This document shows, in pieces, positions 45,763 to 58,453 of a DNA stretch of 64,000 nucleotides (positions are counted from its first letter, which is position 1; the number at the start of each line of letters is the position of its first letter). The stretch is from Ophiobolus disseminans (lineage: Eukaryota; Ascomycota; Dothideomycetes; Pleosporales; Phaeosphaeriaceae). The notes under the pieces were generated by a model. It did not search any database. It saw nothing but the letters and a program-made list of their open reading frames with translations, and was not told the DNA's origin. The DNA is taken from the NCBI GenBank assembly GCA_010093685.1, contig MU006237.1, positions 62,001 through 126,000 on the forward strand. Reading direction: 5' to 3'. Position numbers and translations under genes: made by a program.

Positions 45763-46456
45763 GCGGCGGGACGGCCGGCGTATCGCGTTCCAGTCACCTC
45801 AGCATGCGGCTTCCGGTGTCCTGCTAGCGCGTCTCCACCACCGAACGACCGGGTAAGCGCAGTGCGGAGAGCCACTCCAACAGCCTCGCACCTGTGAAGG
45901 GACTAGCGCGAACCTACAAATGTCCGATAGTGCAGTGATAACGCGGTGATGTTGAGATGCGCGCTGTGGTTGCTATCTTTAGTCTCAGAAAAGCTTTGCG
46001 TGCAGGTTGGTAGCTTGAACAGTATTAATCACGACCCCGAACGTCGAGTTGCGAGACAGAAGGCACGTCTGACCTATGGGGAAGGCGCATGCGAGCACAA
46101 GTATGTCCCGGCCGCTGATTGGCCAGGCACGAGGGTAGTCTAGACAGAGGTTCGGTAGCACGCGCATCTTTGTATTACCGTCATGTGTTGCACAGCTTTT
46201 GTCTGTAGTCCATTCCTTTCTATCGTATCATCAAACCAATTATCATCTGGATCTGCCCAGAAGCCGGCGCCAGCAGGGCTGACGCCTTGACATCGTGAAG
46301 AGAAGAGACTTGTCGTATAAGAAAGAAATCCATCATACAAATGCACCAACGACGAGAGCCATCACTCCATCATACCCTGTCATGATGTTGCGCTCGTATG
46401 CAAGATAACCTCCAACGCCAGTGCCCACCGCAGACCTCGGGTCGTCGATTCGTCGC
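45763..46456. other. Intergenic, no gene seen
   Basis: About 690 bp containing the kinase promoter and the 3' UTR of the next gene. No RNA gene, repeat or ORF of note. Confidence 0.5.
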
Positions 46457-49400
46457 TCAGTTGTACGAGTAGCCGCCGTTGTAGCCGTTGCTGTTGCCAT
46501 ACTGTCCGCCGTTGGCAGTGCCGTTGGCAAAGTTGTACGGGTTCGTGGTCGCGTACGGGCGCTCTTCCTTGCTGCTGCGACCTTGGTAGCCAGCCCGAGG
46601 AGCCCACTGCTGTGCATAGTTGCCGTAGCTCGTACGTGGGTCGCTGTGTGTCTCCTGAGGAAGCCCGCCGTTGCGGTGGTCTAGCACATGTGGTGTTGAA
46701 GGTTGACTCTCACGACCAGATTCGGTCATGTTTCCGTAGTAGCCGCCGAGAGACATCTGAGGCCGATCAACTAGAGGCAGCGTCAAGGTGGGAGCAGGAG
46801 CGGCGTGCTGCTGGCTGGCCTTGGGCTCTGACTGCTTCTGTTCCAACGTCTTTTGCATATTCTGGACAGTCTTCTGAAGCTCCTTGACGCCCAGTTCCAA
46901 GTCCGACATCTTCGTATCCTGCATGTGTAGGGCGCCCATAACATCACCCTTGATGAAGTCGAAGAGCTCATCGAGCTTGGTATGGATGTTGTGGCTCTGC
47001 TCGGTCGCGCGGTCTGCCTTTTGGTTCACGGAGTCGACCTGCATCTTAAGCTCACCGACTTGTTTCTCGATCGTCGAGACGAGCTGGGCGTGTCTGTGAT
47101 TGGCTGCTCCGTGTAGTTCCTTTTTCATCGCCTCTACGTGATCCCAGTTCGACTTGCCTATAACGTCGATGTGCTCATTCGTCATGTAGAAGTGGTCGTT
47201 GAGAGACTTGGGTGCAAATGGCGCTCGGGAAGACGCTGGCGACTCAAGCATTGGTGCCATGGGATGGATTGGTGCACGACCAGTGGGACCCTTGTGCAGA
47301 GGGCTCGGTACTGCGCTAGGGCAGTTGGCTCGGAAGTCGCCATTGGAATCATCCCGACGAGGACTGACTCCATGGAGCATGTCGGTGAGCCTTGATGATG
47401 ACTGATCAGGTTGAAGTAGTCCGGCCGACCCAGCCTCACGTTGGTTTCGCTCTCGCGTCTCTTCGATGTGAAACTCTTCGCGGGTCTGTACCAACATCGT
47501 ATTCTCGGGGTTATTGTCGGCAAGGTGGCCGTTGGATGACAGGGCGTGTATGTCGTTGACGTCGCCTTGGAACATCATTTCAATCGAGCCGTTGTTGGAG
47601 TGGTTGCGGAAGTCGAAAAGGTCGGCTCGAGAAGTGACAGTGCACAATAGGCGCTTGGTGTCAGACTAGCTATTGTTAGCTTTGTTGAAAGCGGACAGTA
47701 GAGGTGATAGGCAGATGCTGACAATAGGAAAATAGGGGTTGCAGGCAGGAAAGCCAAGGTGAAGGCAGCAGGTGCGCAACAGGTGAGAGGCAGGAGCCAC
47801 GTGAGCAAGTTGCCCCACTCATCCGAGGAGGTGAGAGACGCCGGAAAGAAGGAACGACAATGCACTTACATTTTTGGAAGGAGTCTCGCCCGGCGCAAAC
47901 ATTGCCACGGAGCGGTTAGAAGGCGAGTAGAACCTCGGTGGTAGTAGAGGATAGCGATCGCTACTGCGGTTGCTTTGCACGTACTCGTCACCTCGACGCT
48001 CCTGGCGTGCAAGCTCCTGCAACGGTTGTTGATTCTCGCCCTCCAACGGAGCACTGCGGGTGTCTTTCTCCTCTCCGAACTGCTCGTAATACTTCATCTC
48101 CTCCTCTTCGCTCCAGCGCTTGGCCGGCATGTTCATCGGGCCAGCTAGGTTGCCTCCCATCGGAGAGACTTCCAACAGAGACAACCTGTGATTCTCCGGC
48201 GAGTCGTCTTGTGATACAGATGACCACGGGAGAGGCTCGCCAGAAATAAGTTTCTCGTACTCAACGGCGCTGAATGGCAGGTGCTTTGTAGGGCTCCTTC
48301 CAGCGTCGGCGCTGTGGTGCTTAGATGGAGAGGGCGACAAAGCAAAAGCTGGAAAGGGTATGCGTTCGCCGTGAGCAACATCGACTTCGAAGTTTTCGCG
48401 CAGTCGATCGGACGCTGGCAGTGCTCGGCGGAGTGGGCTTGTAGATCGTACAGCGGCCCTGCCTTCGGGCGGTGTGTCCTTTGCTGGAGGTGTGGGAGGC
48501 ACTGCCGACTCGAACGAAGTGTTGAGGTTGGGCACAGGCGGCGTATTCTCGTTGCTAAAAGACTGTTTGCTGCTTCGAGGAGGTGACCTGCGGTTGGCTG
48601 CTCGATTACGACGCGCTGTACCGGTGTGGTGACTGCGCGTGTAGGTGCTCTGGTCGAGCACCTTTGACGGCAACGACTTGGATGTGTCTGAGCGAGGAGC
48701 CTTGGTCGGCGAATTGGCGTAACCTGAGGGCTTGATGGGACGCACTACCACCTTTGTAGGGTTTCGCGGTTCTTCACCGAGAACTTGAGCAGCCTTTGAA
48801 GGCATACGCGGCGCAGGCGTGTTGTTGGAAGACCTGCTGAAAGACGGAATGTTGATGCCAAATAGCTTCTTCTTCGGGCTCTTGATCGGGTCCTGAAGCT
48901 CTGGTTTCTTCTCGGCGGTAGCAGCTCGACACTCTTCACGCAGGTCTTGTCGTACGATGATGATCGCGTCTTTGCTCGTGGCATCTACCAGTGTTAGCTG
49001 CTGTATCCCAACTACTCATCAAGATCATACTCAGCATGGGCGTAGGAGGAACTTGGCCCGTCATTTTGAACAGGGTTAGCTCACTGCGAGCCTCGATCTT
49101 TGCTCTGGAAGTCCTCTCATCCTCGTTTAGCGCCTCTCGCTTGGCTTGTGCTGCGATAGCGGTGTGGTGGTCGTGCTGCGAATGCCTCGAGCGGTTGGTG
49201 GAATGGCCGACGGTGGAACTTCGCTCTAGTTTGCTAGACTTGTCACGGGATTCCTCGATCAGCTGCGACAAGGCGTCGATGGCGGTCGTGCGGCTCTTTT
49301 GGGAACCAGTATGCGAGGGAGGAAGGCGCGACCCATCACACTCCAGCGGCGACGTCAATGGATTAGTCACAGAACGGGAACCTTGGTGAGTCGAAGTTGA

Positions 49401-49553
49401 CGGGTTTCGATGCTCTTCATGTGGACGGTGCTGCTGTTGGCGACTGCTGACTCTCGGAGGATGGGCGGACTGGGCTGCCGGCAGGTGACCTGGAACGGGC
49501 GGGACTTTGAGGGGAGGCGGCCGCCTCTTTTGGTCGTTGAATGGGTCAGACAT
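46457..49553 (-). CDS. Large disordered protein with central coiled coil (hypothetical)
   Basis: Three exons, 49553-49031, 48984-47870 and 47665-46457, sum to 948 residues with phase-correct introns. The first exon begins MSDPFNDQKRRPPPLKVPP. Most of the length is Ser/Pro/Arg-rich and predicted disordered. A coiled coil lies around residues 720-840 (HAQLVSTIEKQVGELKMQVD and ELGVKELQKTVQNMQKTLE). The tail is Asn/Gly/Tyr-rich (YNFANGTANGGQYGNSN), a prion-like or condensate-prone composition. Short Ser-Pro and RSxS sites are frequent, suiting kinase control. No enzyme motif or family was recognised, so a scaffold role is only a guess. Confidence 0.75.
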
Positions 49554-50307
49554 ACTGCGCGGAGGTTTTGCGGTCGAGTGTCGGGTTATGGACGAGTGGG
49601 GTGTTGCGAGGGAGGTTGCGGCTCTTGAGGAACCCGGCGTAACGACGCGTCCAGAAAGGCGTGACTACCAAACGAAAGCACAACGCCAAAAAGCTGGTGA
49701 TAGTAGCCTTCACGCAGAGTTAGTTACCGACCTGGGGAATACAAGAAGTCAAATCGAGGTTGGCGGGCTGGCGGGGTGGTGGGCTGTGAAAGAAAGTGTC
49801 ATGGTGGGCAGGAATTTGCTGCTAAGGCAACACATCAAAACAACAAACGAGCTCATTCTTCGCCTGATCTCTCGCCAGGTGAAGGCAACATTGGAACCGT
49901 GAAATGACGGTAAACACAACTCGTTGCCAGTCCCATGTGCTCTGCCCGCCCCACACGCAGTGTCAAGAGTAGTCAAGAGAATTTGAACCATTTAGGAGAG
50001 AACCCACTCATTTACATACTTGGTCTGGCTTGTTGCATGAAATGGTAGCTCACGACCTTCTATTGTCTGGGCGCACTCCTGGAGCTCCGCACTAGCAATG
50101 CCGTGTCCGCTATGCAAGTGAAAAGAAAAGAAGTGAATCAGCGACAATGCCAGCAAGAAACGGAGATTCGATGTAGCTCAGCAAAATTGCTACTCGCAAA
50201 TGGCGCCTGACGTCCGAAGAGGTATCCAGTGATTCACGCCGTTCAAAAGATCTGCAATCCATAGCTCCTACAAATGCTCGCCACCATATGTGCCACTTCC
50301 CCACTCC
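49554..50307. other. Intergenic, no gene seen
   Basis: 750 bp between the disordered protein start and the CDC42 stop codon. Nothing recognised. Confidence 0.5.
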
Positions 50308-51117
50308 TCATAGGACGCAGCATTTCTTGTTCTTCTTCTTCTTCTCCGACTCGCGTGTTGACGGTGGCTCTAAAGCTGCTACGATCGCCTGTGCTACTGT
50401 TAGCGATTGTGTGACTCCCGGATTCGGCCAGCCCTACCTCGTCAAAAACATCCTTGAGCTTGAACTGCGTCAGAGCCGAGCACTCGACGTATTTGACTGC
50501 ACCGAGTTCTCTTGCCATCCGCTCGCCGTCCTCGCGCTTGACTGGCGCCATCCTCTGCTTTGCTAGCTTGTCCTTTACCGACGTGTCCTCTCTCAAATCG
50601 ACTTGGGTGCCGACAATCAGGCATGGCACACCCGGGCAGTGGTGGTGCACCTCCGGGAACCACTTCTCGCGCACGTTCTCAAATGATGCTGGCGATGTGA
50701 CGGAGAAACATACAAGGAACACGTCAGTCTGGGGGTAGGATAGGGGTCGCAGACGGTCGTAATCTTCTTGTCCAGCGGTGTCGAAGAGGCCGAGGGTGTA
50801 TGGCTCGTCACCGATCCTTCATACCGTCAGTAGCGGTTCGCCAGTCTCGCAACCAAATATGCAGTCTCTGTGACGGTCTAGAGGGATGTAGAGCGGGACG
50901 GGGTGCTCACATAACGGTAACGGCATAATTGTCGAAGACTGTGGGGACATATTCCGAGGGGAACTTGTTCGTGGTGTAGCTGATGAGGAGACATGTCTTG
51001 CCGACCGCACCGTCGCCGACCACGACGCACCTGCGACAACCTTTTGTTAGCGACCAAAACTGGAGCAGGAGCAGAGCTGGCGAGTGTGTGCACGCACTTA
51101 ATTGTCGCGACCACCAT
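50308..51117 (-). CDS. CDC42: Rho-family GTPase Cdc42
   Basis: Four exons, 51117-51098, 51030-50911, 50816-50438 and 50388-50308, 199 residues. All GTPase boxes are present: P-loop GDGAVGKTC, effector loop YVPTVFDNY, switch II DTAGQEDYDRLRPLSYPQTDVF, GTQVDL and ECSALTQ. The last exon encodes the Lys-rich polybasic tail ESEKKKKNKK and the CAAX box CCVL for geranylgeranylation. Cdc42 sets polarity at hyphal tips through formins, PAK kinases and the exocyst at the plasma membrane. The four-exon structure, with a first exon of only 20 nt, is typical of filamentous fungi. The tail is several residues longer than in yeast (191). Confidence 0.97.
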
Positions 51118-52452
51118 GGTGAGGCGTGTCAATGTCCGACGGAGGACGTGGTGGGAGGGGATGGACTCGGAGGGTAGCGCAGTCTGTTTTGAGGCTGCAA
51201 ACACGGCAAGCGTGCAGGATCCGTGCTGCTGGGGGTGCGGTAGAGATGCGGAGATAAAGCTATCGAGCTAGAGCTATGCTGCTGTCCAAACGAGGGGTCG
51301 AAACGACTGGAGCGCGCCTAGGTAGCAGGCCAGTCAGTCGCCGAGTCTTTGCTGCGGTGGCATTGGGAGGCATCGGCGTGCATACCTCTGGGTCTCGCTG
51401 CAGGCCCGCGACGGCGCGTGCTACACTGCCTTGTCGAGATTGAAACCCGAAACGTTAGACTGGATGAGGTTCAAAGCCGCTGGCACGGGCGGACAATGGA
51501 GCGAGTGAGGGCGACGTGGGCGACGACGGCACGGCAGCGGCGGACAAAGACACAGCAGGCGCAGCGGGCCGGCGTGGACGCAGTATGACAAGGCGCGGTG
51601 AGTGAGGCGTAGGGAAGTTCGAGGTCGTGTACGGTAGGCAGATGGGGTTGGAACCTGGACGTCTAGCGGCAGCTTGTTCTGGGACACCCAGCGCTAGGGC
51701 TGCGCTGCTGCAATCACCACATGCATGCACCGGCTGTCGCTTTATTAGCTCCCAACTACCTATTTCTGCGGCTTTTGCACGCCAGGGCTTTGATTGATCC
51801 AACGCGTGGTAGCCCCAATGCAATGATGCCGTCTTCCGCTTCGGTCTACATGCTGCCTCAGGCACACAGGCAGACGTCGAGGCACTGAACTTAACACCGC
51901 GCTTGCTGCATTCCAGCGCTGATCGTCCCAGCTAGACTATCGAGCTCGAACGCTCGACCCCAGAGTTATACATGTCCGTGCGCCCGATTGCACAATAAAA
52001 CGTGGCTTATGTACCGGTATCGCACATATCCTTGCGGCTGTCTGAACACTGGGCTCGCTATGGCGGAGTCTGTTTGTGTGTACGACGAGGCAGCAAGCCA
52101 GGCTGCGATTATCCGGCAGCCTGCCATCTGGCTACGTGCAGGGAGCCTACGACCAATATAGAAGTCGGGCCTTCACACCATTCATGTCTTGACCTGCCAT
52201 CACCTTTGCCTGTCCACAAATGTCTCGGATGTCTGGACCATATGCACAACGGTGGAGTTTGCATTCGAAGACCCTGGTTTTCGATTCGAGGCGCGAGGCG
52301 GACGGCCAATCACTGTTTGCGGAACAACAATTCGCCGCTCAGGGTCCAAGCTCGCCCTGCGACTGCTTCGCGAGCTTCACATCCACGCGTCGGTGAACGA
52401 TGCATCAGGCGAACCAATTGTACAACACTCGTGATACCGCCAGCCCACCGAC
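51118..52452. other. Intergenic, no gene seen
   Basis: 1.3 kb GC-rich DNA upstream of CDC42 and of the zinc-cluster gene (divergent). Overlapping short ORFs on both strands look like chance. A shared regulatory region is likely. Confidence 0.5.
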
Positions 52453-53846
52453 ATGGAGGATCTCGAAGACGAGCTTGATCTTCGTTATCATCGAGGCCTG
52501 AAGCCCGATGTGTACTATAGGTGTCCAACACTTGAAGTACGCATTCCATCGCATTGCGCGAATGCTGTTGAACACTGCGTAGTCACTCGATGGTGCTCTG
52601 CGGAACGAGCTGGACAAGAACGCCTCCAGCTTGATTCCGGTGGAGATCGTCACAGAATTCGTGTTCGCGACAACCTCAACGATCACAATACCTGTAGCAC
52701 AACAACCAGCCTTGGAAGCACTCATCGAGCCTGCAGATTACATGCAAAGCATCACAGTAGACTATGCGCTTTGTCGCGACATCGACGGGAAAGATCGGAT
52801 GAAAGTACAGCGGGCCATCGCCAGGTAACACCGCCCATTTCTATTGGCAGCACGGACTCATGTGATGCAGGTCAATCATGGAAGCGATCCAACAAGCCGA
52901 TGGATTCAAGTACTCGGAGCGCTCAGCGCAGAGCAAAGAAGGTGGCGATGGCGCGCGATTGAAATATGTGTGCCAGGACAGCCTTCAGAACAACGATCGG
53001 AAGAACAACATCAAGAAAGAGAAGATGCAACACAATGAGAGTGAGGATCAACCAAAGAAGAAAGGAAACGCACCGCTGCCCACATTCGATTGCGGTGGCG
53101 CTGTTCACATCAAGTTCTCGCTTAAGCGAGAAGCCATTAATGTGGTTTACAAGCATAATCCAATCCACAGCAGTCCAAAGAATAAAGAGAGGTACGTTGT
53201 TCCCCAACTGCAGTCGTCTGACAAGGCTGGTACTGTGATTTCCTCGCATAGAAATACTGACCATGGTAGCAACTTGCCTCTGGCGGTCGAGAACGGATCG
53301 ATATCACTAGTGTCTACTGCCAAGGGATCGAACGGCACCAAGATAAGAAAAAGGAGACGCAGTAAGAAGGAAGAGGCTGACATAGGTGAGGACTGTCGGG
53401 ACCCTGATCTTGACATGTCAACCTCGCCCGAGGCACCAAAAACCTCAGCGAAGAAGAAGCGGAAGAAGAACACTGCAACGTCTCCAGAAACTGGTCGTAA
53501 ATCGTCCACGAAGAAGAGTAAGAAGAGGAAAGAGCCGGTCTCGCCATTGGCGTCGCGAAAGGCGGCGCAAATCATAGAGCCACCCTCACCGCCCAAGCCT
53601 ATCATAGGCAAAGCGTGCATTCGTTGCCGAGAAAAGAGAATCAAGTGTAACGAGGCGAAGCCAACGTGCAATCAGTGTCGACGAGGGCTCTGGACATGCC
53701 AGTACGAAGTCGTCGGTACCAAGAAGCGCTCCAAGAACGGCTGTATCAACTGCAAGACCCGGAAGCGCAAGTGTACAGAAGAACGACCATCCTGCGCACA
53801 TTGCTTGCGACTCGACGATGACTGCGAATACGCCGATGAGACCTGA
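52453..53846 (+). CDS. Putative transcription factor with two tandem Zn2Cys6 clusters
   Basis: Three exons, 52453-52536, 52583-52824 and 52871-53846, 433 residues. The N-terminal 200 residues form a separate conserved-looking region (LRNELDKNASSLIPVEIVTE, IEPADYMQSITVDYALCRD, DGFKYSERS, FDCGGAVHIKFSLKREAINV). A Lys-rich linker with nuclear-localisation signals (KKKRKKN, KKSKKRKEP) follows. The C-terminus has two fungal binuclear zinc clusters back to back, Cys358-361-368-375-378-385 and Cys400-403-410-417-420-427, each with the canonical spacing and only 14 residues between them. DNA binding is expected; targets are unknown. The C-terminal placement and duplication are unusual for this class. 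Confidence 0.78.
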
Positions 53847-54717
53847 TTGTCGAAACACGCCCTCGAACATTACGATTGCCCCACCACAACGCCAATAGCA
53901 AGTCAGTCGATAGCCATCAATCGTCACGGAAGGGTTCATCAAAGTGTATGCAATATCACAACTAGCTTCAGAAGTAACGCTTTCACTGCCATCTTTTAAA
54001 GCTGGGCTAACAAGCGCGCAGTCGAAATTGGATACTCATTAGCAAAACGGCGTGGAAGAGGTTGACTCTGCGTCGGTGAACCCGTGGTAATCCAACTACA
54101 ATAGAGCACTGGAGCAAATATGGATGTGCATCACACGACACCATATCTTTATACAGCACGTTGTGAAACACCATTTTTGCGACGTTAGTTCTACTAAGCA
54201 TCTCCAGCGATATAGCATTAACGTCATCTACCATATAGCTAAGCGTTGTGGCCCACCACGCGCAGGTACACACCAAATCAAAGAGCATCACCAAATGACC
54301 GATCACCTTTGAGCCGCAATCTTCCCCACATTTTGCAAACCTATCATTCGCGCATTGACAACGCAGATATTGTATTCCCGGGTCCCTTCTACGCATGACG
54401 CGATAGCCGACGATCTTATTCGTCGCGATCCTAGTACGAATCCTGGGTAAACGGCCCGCCACATACAACATATTCCCTTTGCCTCATCTAATGCGGGCAA
54501 CGTCCAATCTACCTAACGCGTCGCTCAGTGATGGAAAGAAGATCGTCAAGTCTTACCAAGGATGGCCAAGTTGAGCAATTTTATCCACGTAATTTGGACG
54601 GTACCTACGCATCCGAGATGTGGGTAACTGTGGGAGTACATAATTCAGGATCGCCCAGAATGAGGCTTGCATTGTGCATCGCATTAGCTCGAAGGTTGCT
54701 TATAGAAGCTGGCCACA
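53847..54717. other. Intergenic, no gene seen
   Basis: 870 bp between the zinc-cluster gene and the beta-glucosidase. Neither gene-like ORFs nor RNA genes were recognised. Confidence 0.5.
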
Positions 54718-57453
54718 ATGCGCAACTTCTTCCTTCCCCTGCTCGCGACTGCTGCGGTTTCGCAAGCTTCTGGTATGCTGCGCGCAAGATGATTGGCAGT
54801 GGAAGAATTTTATACTGACAGAAGCAGCCATTCCGAACGAAGAGAAGATGTCGAAACGCGCAACTATCTCCTGGGACGAGGCATACACTAAAGCGACTGC
54901 CGCCCTTGCCAAGCTATCCCAGAGTGAAAAGATTGGAATTGTTACTGGTGTGGGATGGCAGGGAGGCAATTGCGTGGGCAATACTAAGGCGGCGAGCTCT
55001 ATTGGTTATCCTTCGTTATGTTTACAAGGTAAGAATTGAAGCTCAGGACCAAATATCAAGCGCGGACGAAGTACTCTATTATCGAGTCACTTCAGATACC
55101 TCGAATATTCAACGACGACATCGCCAGCAAACACGAAAGAGTGCAGAACTTGTGAGATTTCTTGGTCAAGTTTGAACCAAAACTACCAATGCTTCAGATG
55201 CCCTCCTCGACTGCCTGGCATCCCCAATCCTCTTGTACACGACATTGAATTATACTAACACAGCACAGACGGCCCTCTCGGTGTACGCTACATCCAAGGC
55301 GCAACCGCCTTCTCCGCCGGCATACACGCCGCCAGCACCTGGGACGTTTCCCTCGTCCATGAACGTGGTCTCTTTCTCGGCACCGAAGCCAAAACCCTCG
55401 GCGTTCATGTCCAACTAGGCCCCTCCTCCGGCCCTCTCGGCAAGTTCGCTCAAGGCGGCCGTAACTGGGAAGGCTTCGGCTCCGACCCGTACCTCCAGGG
55501 CATTATGATGGCGCAGACGGTCGAAGGCATGCAAGAAGCCGGCGTCCAAGCCACTGCCAAGCACTTCATTGCGAACGAACAGGAACTGAACCGCGAGACG
55601 ATGAGTGCTGATGTACCCGACCGAGTGCTGAGGGAGCTGTATCTCTGGCCTTTTATGGATGCCGTGAAGAGCAATGTTGCGGCTATCATGTGCAGTTATA
55701 ACAAAATCAATGGGGTGTGGGCGTGCGAAAGTGATTACGTCATGAACAAGTTGTTGAAGGATGAATTGGGATTCAGGGGGTATGTTATGAGTGACTGGAA
55801 TGGTAGGTCTTGTAACTCAAACCTGTGGATGTTCTTGCTAACCTTATTGTGTAGCGCAACATACTACAGTCGGCAGCGCAAACGGCGGCCTCGACATGAC
55901 AATGCCGGGCACCGATTTCGAAAAGAAGAATGTATACTGGGGCCCACAACTTCAAAGCGCCATCAATAACCGCCAAGTTCAGCAATCGCGGCTAGATGAC
56001 ATGGTCAAAAGAATTCTAGCCTCTTGGTATCTTCTGGGGCAGGACAAAGGGTATCCGACCGCGACGTTCAATTCCTGGAAAATTGGATCCAGGGATGTTG
56101 GTGGGAACCATAAGACTAATGTGAGGGCTATGGCGCGAGATGGCATTGTGCTGCTCAAGAATACGGATAAGGCGCTGCCGCTTAGCAAGCCGAAGAGCAT
56201 TGCGGTGGTTGGATTGGATAGCATTGTTGCGCCGAAAGGGGCGAATGCGTGTGTGGATCGGGGGTGTAATGATGGTACGCTGGTGAGTGACTTTGCGAGG
56301 ATCCGTTCTGAGGAAACCTTTGGAACATTAGATTGCTGACATGATGTTTAGGCAATGGGCTGGGGTAGCGGCTCTGTTGAGTTCCCATACCTCATCGCGC
56401 CTCTCGATGCCATCAAGACCAAGGCTCCATCCGAGGGCACCACGATCACTTCTTCGCCGAACGATAACGCTTCGCAAGGTGCTAATGCAGCGAAGAATGC
56501 TGATATTGCTATCGTGTGTATTAACGCTGATGCTGGCGAGGGCTATATCACCGTTGAAGGTAAGCACGCCGACCGTACCGCCATGTACTACTCTCTGCTA
56601 ACAACATTCCCAACTCGACAGGCAATGCAGGCGATCGCAAAGACCTCAATGCATGGCACAATGGCAATGACCTCGTAAAGCAAGTTGCAGCCGTCAACAA
56701 GAAAACGATTGTTGTTGTTCATTCCGTTGGACCTAGTATGCAACATCTAAGCTGTCTGTGAGAGTTGTACTGACGATGAAATTAGTCCTCATGGAAGAAT
56801 GGATCGACAACCCCTCTGTCGTCGCCGTCGTCTGGGCCGGCCTTCCCGGCCAAGAATCTGGCAACGGCCTCGTCGACATCCTCTACGGCGCCGCTTCCCC
56901 CTCTGGCAAACTGCCCTACACCATCGCTAAGAAAGCCGAAGACTACGGCACCACCATCGCACGCGGCGACGATAAGAACTGGGACTTATTCATCGACTAC
57001 CGCCGCTTCGACAAGAACAACATCACGCCTAGGTTCGAGTTCGGCTTTGGCCTCAGCTACACCAACTTCACATACTCGGACCTCACCGTCGAGGGCAAGC
57101 CGTCTGCAGGCGCGGCGACAGGCATCAAAGGACCGGGCGGTCCGGCTGATCTATGGGAGACAGTCGCGACTGTCACGGCGAAGATATTCAACTCAGGCGG
57201 CGTAGCAGGTGCAGAAGTACCGCAGCTGTATATTGGGTATCCTGCCAGCACAGGGGAGCCCCCCAAGCAGCTCCGAGGCTTCGCGAAGTTGAAGCTTGAG
57301 GCTGGTGCGAGTGGAACTGCGACATTCAAGTTGCGGCGGAGAGACTTGAGTATCTGGGATACTGGCAAGTGGAGCGTGCCGAGTGGGGAGTTTGGCGTGT
57401 TTGTGGGGGCGAGTAGTAGGGATGTGAGGCTGACAGGGAAGATTGTTGTGTAG
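54718..57453 (+). CDS. Secreted GH3 beta-glucosidase (BGL1/Cel3A-like)
   Basis: Seven exons, 54718-54772, 54822-55028, 55269-55802, 55855-56282, 56352-56559, 56622-56735 and 56786-57453, 737 residues. A signal peptide (MRNFFLPLLATAAVSQAS) directs secretion. GH3 markers are KHFIANEQELNRETMSA, MCSYNKINGVWAC and GYVMSDWNAQHTTVGSANGG, in which the Asp of SDW (about residue 263) is the nucleophile. The second domain contains RDGIVLLKN and GEGYITVEGNAGDR, and the end is a fibronectin-III-like domain (PKQLRGFAKLKLEAG). The layout and length match fungal cellulase-associated beta-glucosidases such as Trichoderma BGL1, which cleave cellobiose to glucose. A plant cell-wall role is inferred from the family. 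Residues of the active site appear intact. Confidence 0.95.
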
Positions 57454-58105
57454 GTGGGATTTGGAGGGGTTGAGGATAATGGTTAGGTACGACATCGCGA
57501 GTATGGTGTACTCCATCGTGTTTTAGTCTTGTGCGTCGCTGCAATTAGCGCATTTGACGTCGGTTGCACAATTGTCATGTCTGTTGGTGGCTTTCGACTC
57601 CCCAGGAAATGGACCCCTTTCACAGATTGGAGTCTCATATGTCAGCTTATGTTCTGAGGTGGGCAATCCAGATAGTGGAGGATTTGAAGACTCTATTTTG
57701 ATAAGAGATTTCCGTGGAATGACGAGGTTGTGAAAATTGCCGTCATGACCATTGACAGGGGCTCATGTGGATCAAAGAAGATTTCATAGTGGGGCTGGAA
57801 GAGAATCGCCTTGCTTCCGCGTGCACGTCTAGACGCATAGAGTAATGTTTTGGGACGGTCAGGATCCAATAAGGTGTGCTGACATTCGAAATTTTGTAAG
57901 TGCGTCACTGCAGACGGGAGTTTGGCCGATCGGCGCTAAGCAAATTGGCACCCCCGCCGGCGACTTGGACTACTGCGATAAACCTTTCCTCGTCAAGACT
58001 CAGACACCCAACAACTCCGCTCTACTTGCAATATCTACCACAACACTCGAAGGGTTCCTCGTACCCGCCCTCCTCTGACCTTCTCCGGCTTCTACTACCG
58101 CGCTT
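57454..58105. other. Intergenic, upstream of the CPA1 leader
   Basis: About 650 bp with no gene recognised; it should contain the promoter of the arginine-specific carbamoyl-phosphate synthase gene. The last part is pyrimidine-rich, as expected near a transcription start. Confidence 0.5.
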
Positions 58106-58395
58106 ATGCGTGCTGCTCCCTCCGTCTTCACTTCCCAGGTACGTAGCCATCGCATGCTGTTATTCCTTATCTCGACACGCTGCACACCGCAATTCAGTGC
58201 ACATCCGCCGCTACACTGGTGGTGGCGTCGATGTTTTGTTTCCTATACTTTCAATAATCTTTCAAAATTATGACCATGGCTAATTGATTGCTGTAGGATT
58301 ACATCTCAGGTATGCTGCTGCCCGAAGATCGACGCGTCGCGAGCGTCACACTGACTGTGCTGGCAGACCACCTGTGGAAGGCCTCAGTAAACTGA
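58106..58395 (+). CDS. Arginine attenuator peptide uORF in the CPA1 leader (24 codons, two introns)
   Basis: Three tiny exons, 58106-58138 (33 nt), 58297-58309 (13 nt) and 58367-58395, give a 24-residue peptide reading MRAAPSVFTSQ, then DYIS, then DHLWKASVN and stop. It matches the arginine attenuator peptide of fungal arg-2/CPA1 genes (core PSVFTSQDY.SDHLW), including Asp12 and Trp19, which are essential for attenuation in Neurospora. In that system arginine stalls the ribosome at the uORF stop, so less of the main ORF is translated. The stop codon is 58 nt before the main ATG at 58454. Introns are 58139-58296 and 58310-58366, with good branch sites. Homology and position are seen; regulation is carried over from studied fungi. 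Confidence 0.93.
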
Positions 58396-58453
58396 AAGCC
58401 TGCCCATACCACCGATAAACCGTCTCCCGCTACCGCCACCCACACAACTCAAT

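Noticed and set aside
51421..51865. Overlapping Arg/Pro-rich ORFs upstream of CDC42
   Set aside because: Low-complexity readings in GC-rich DNA without splice or promoter support.
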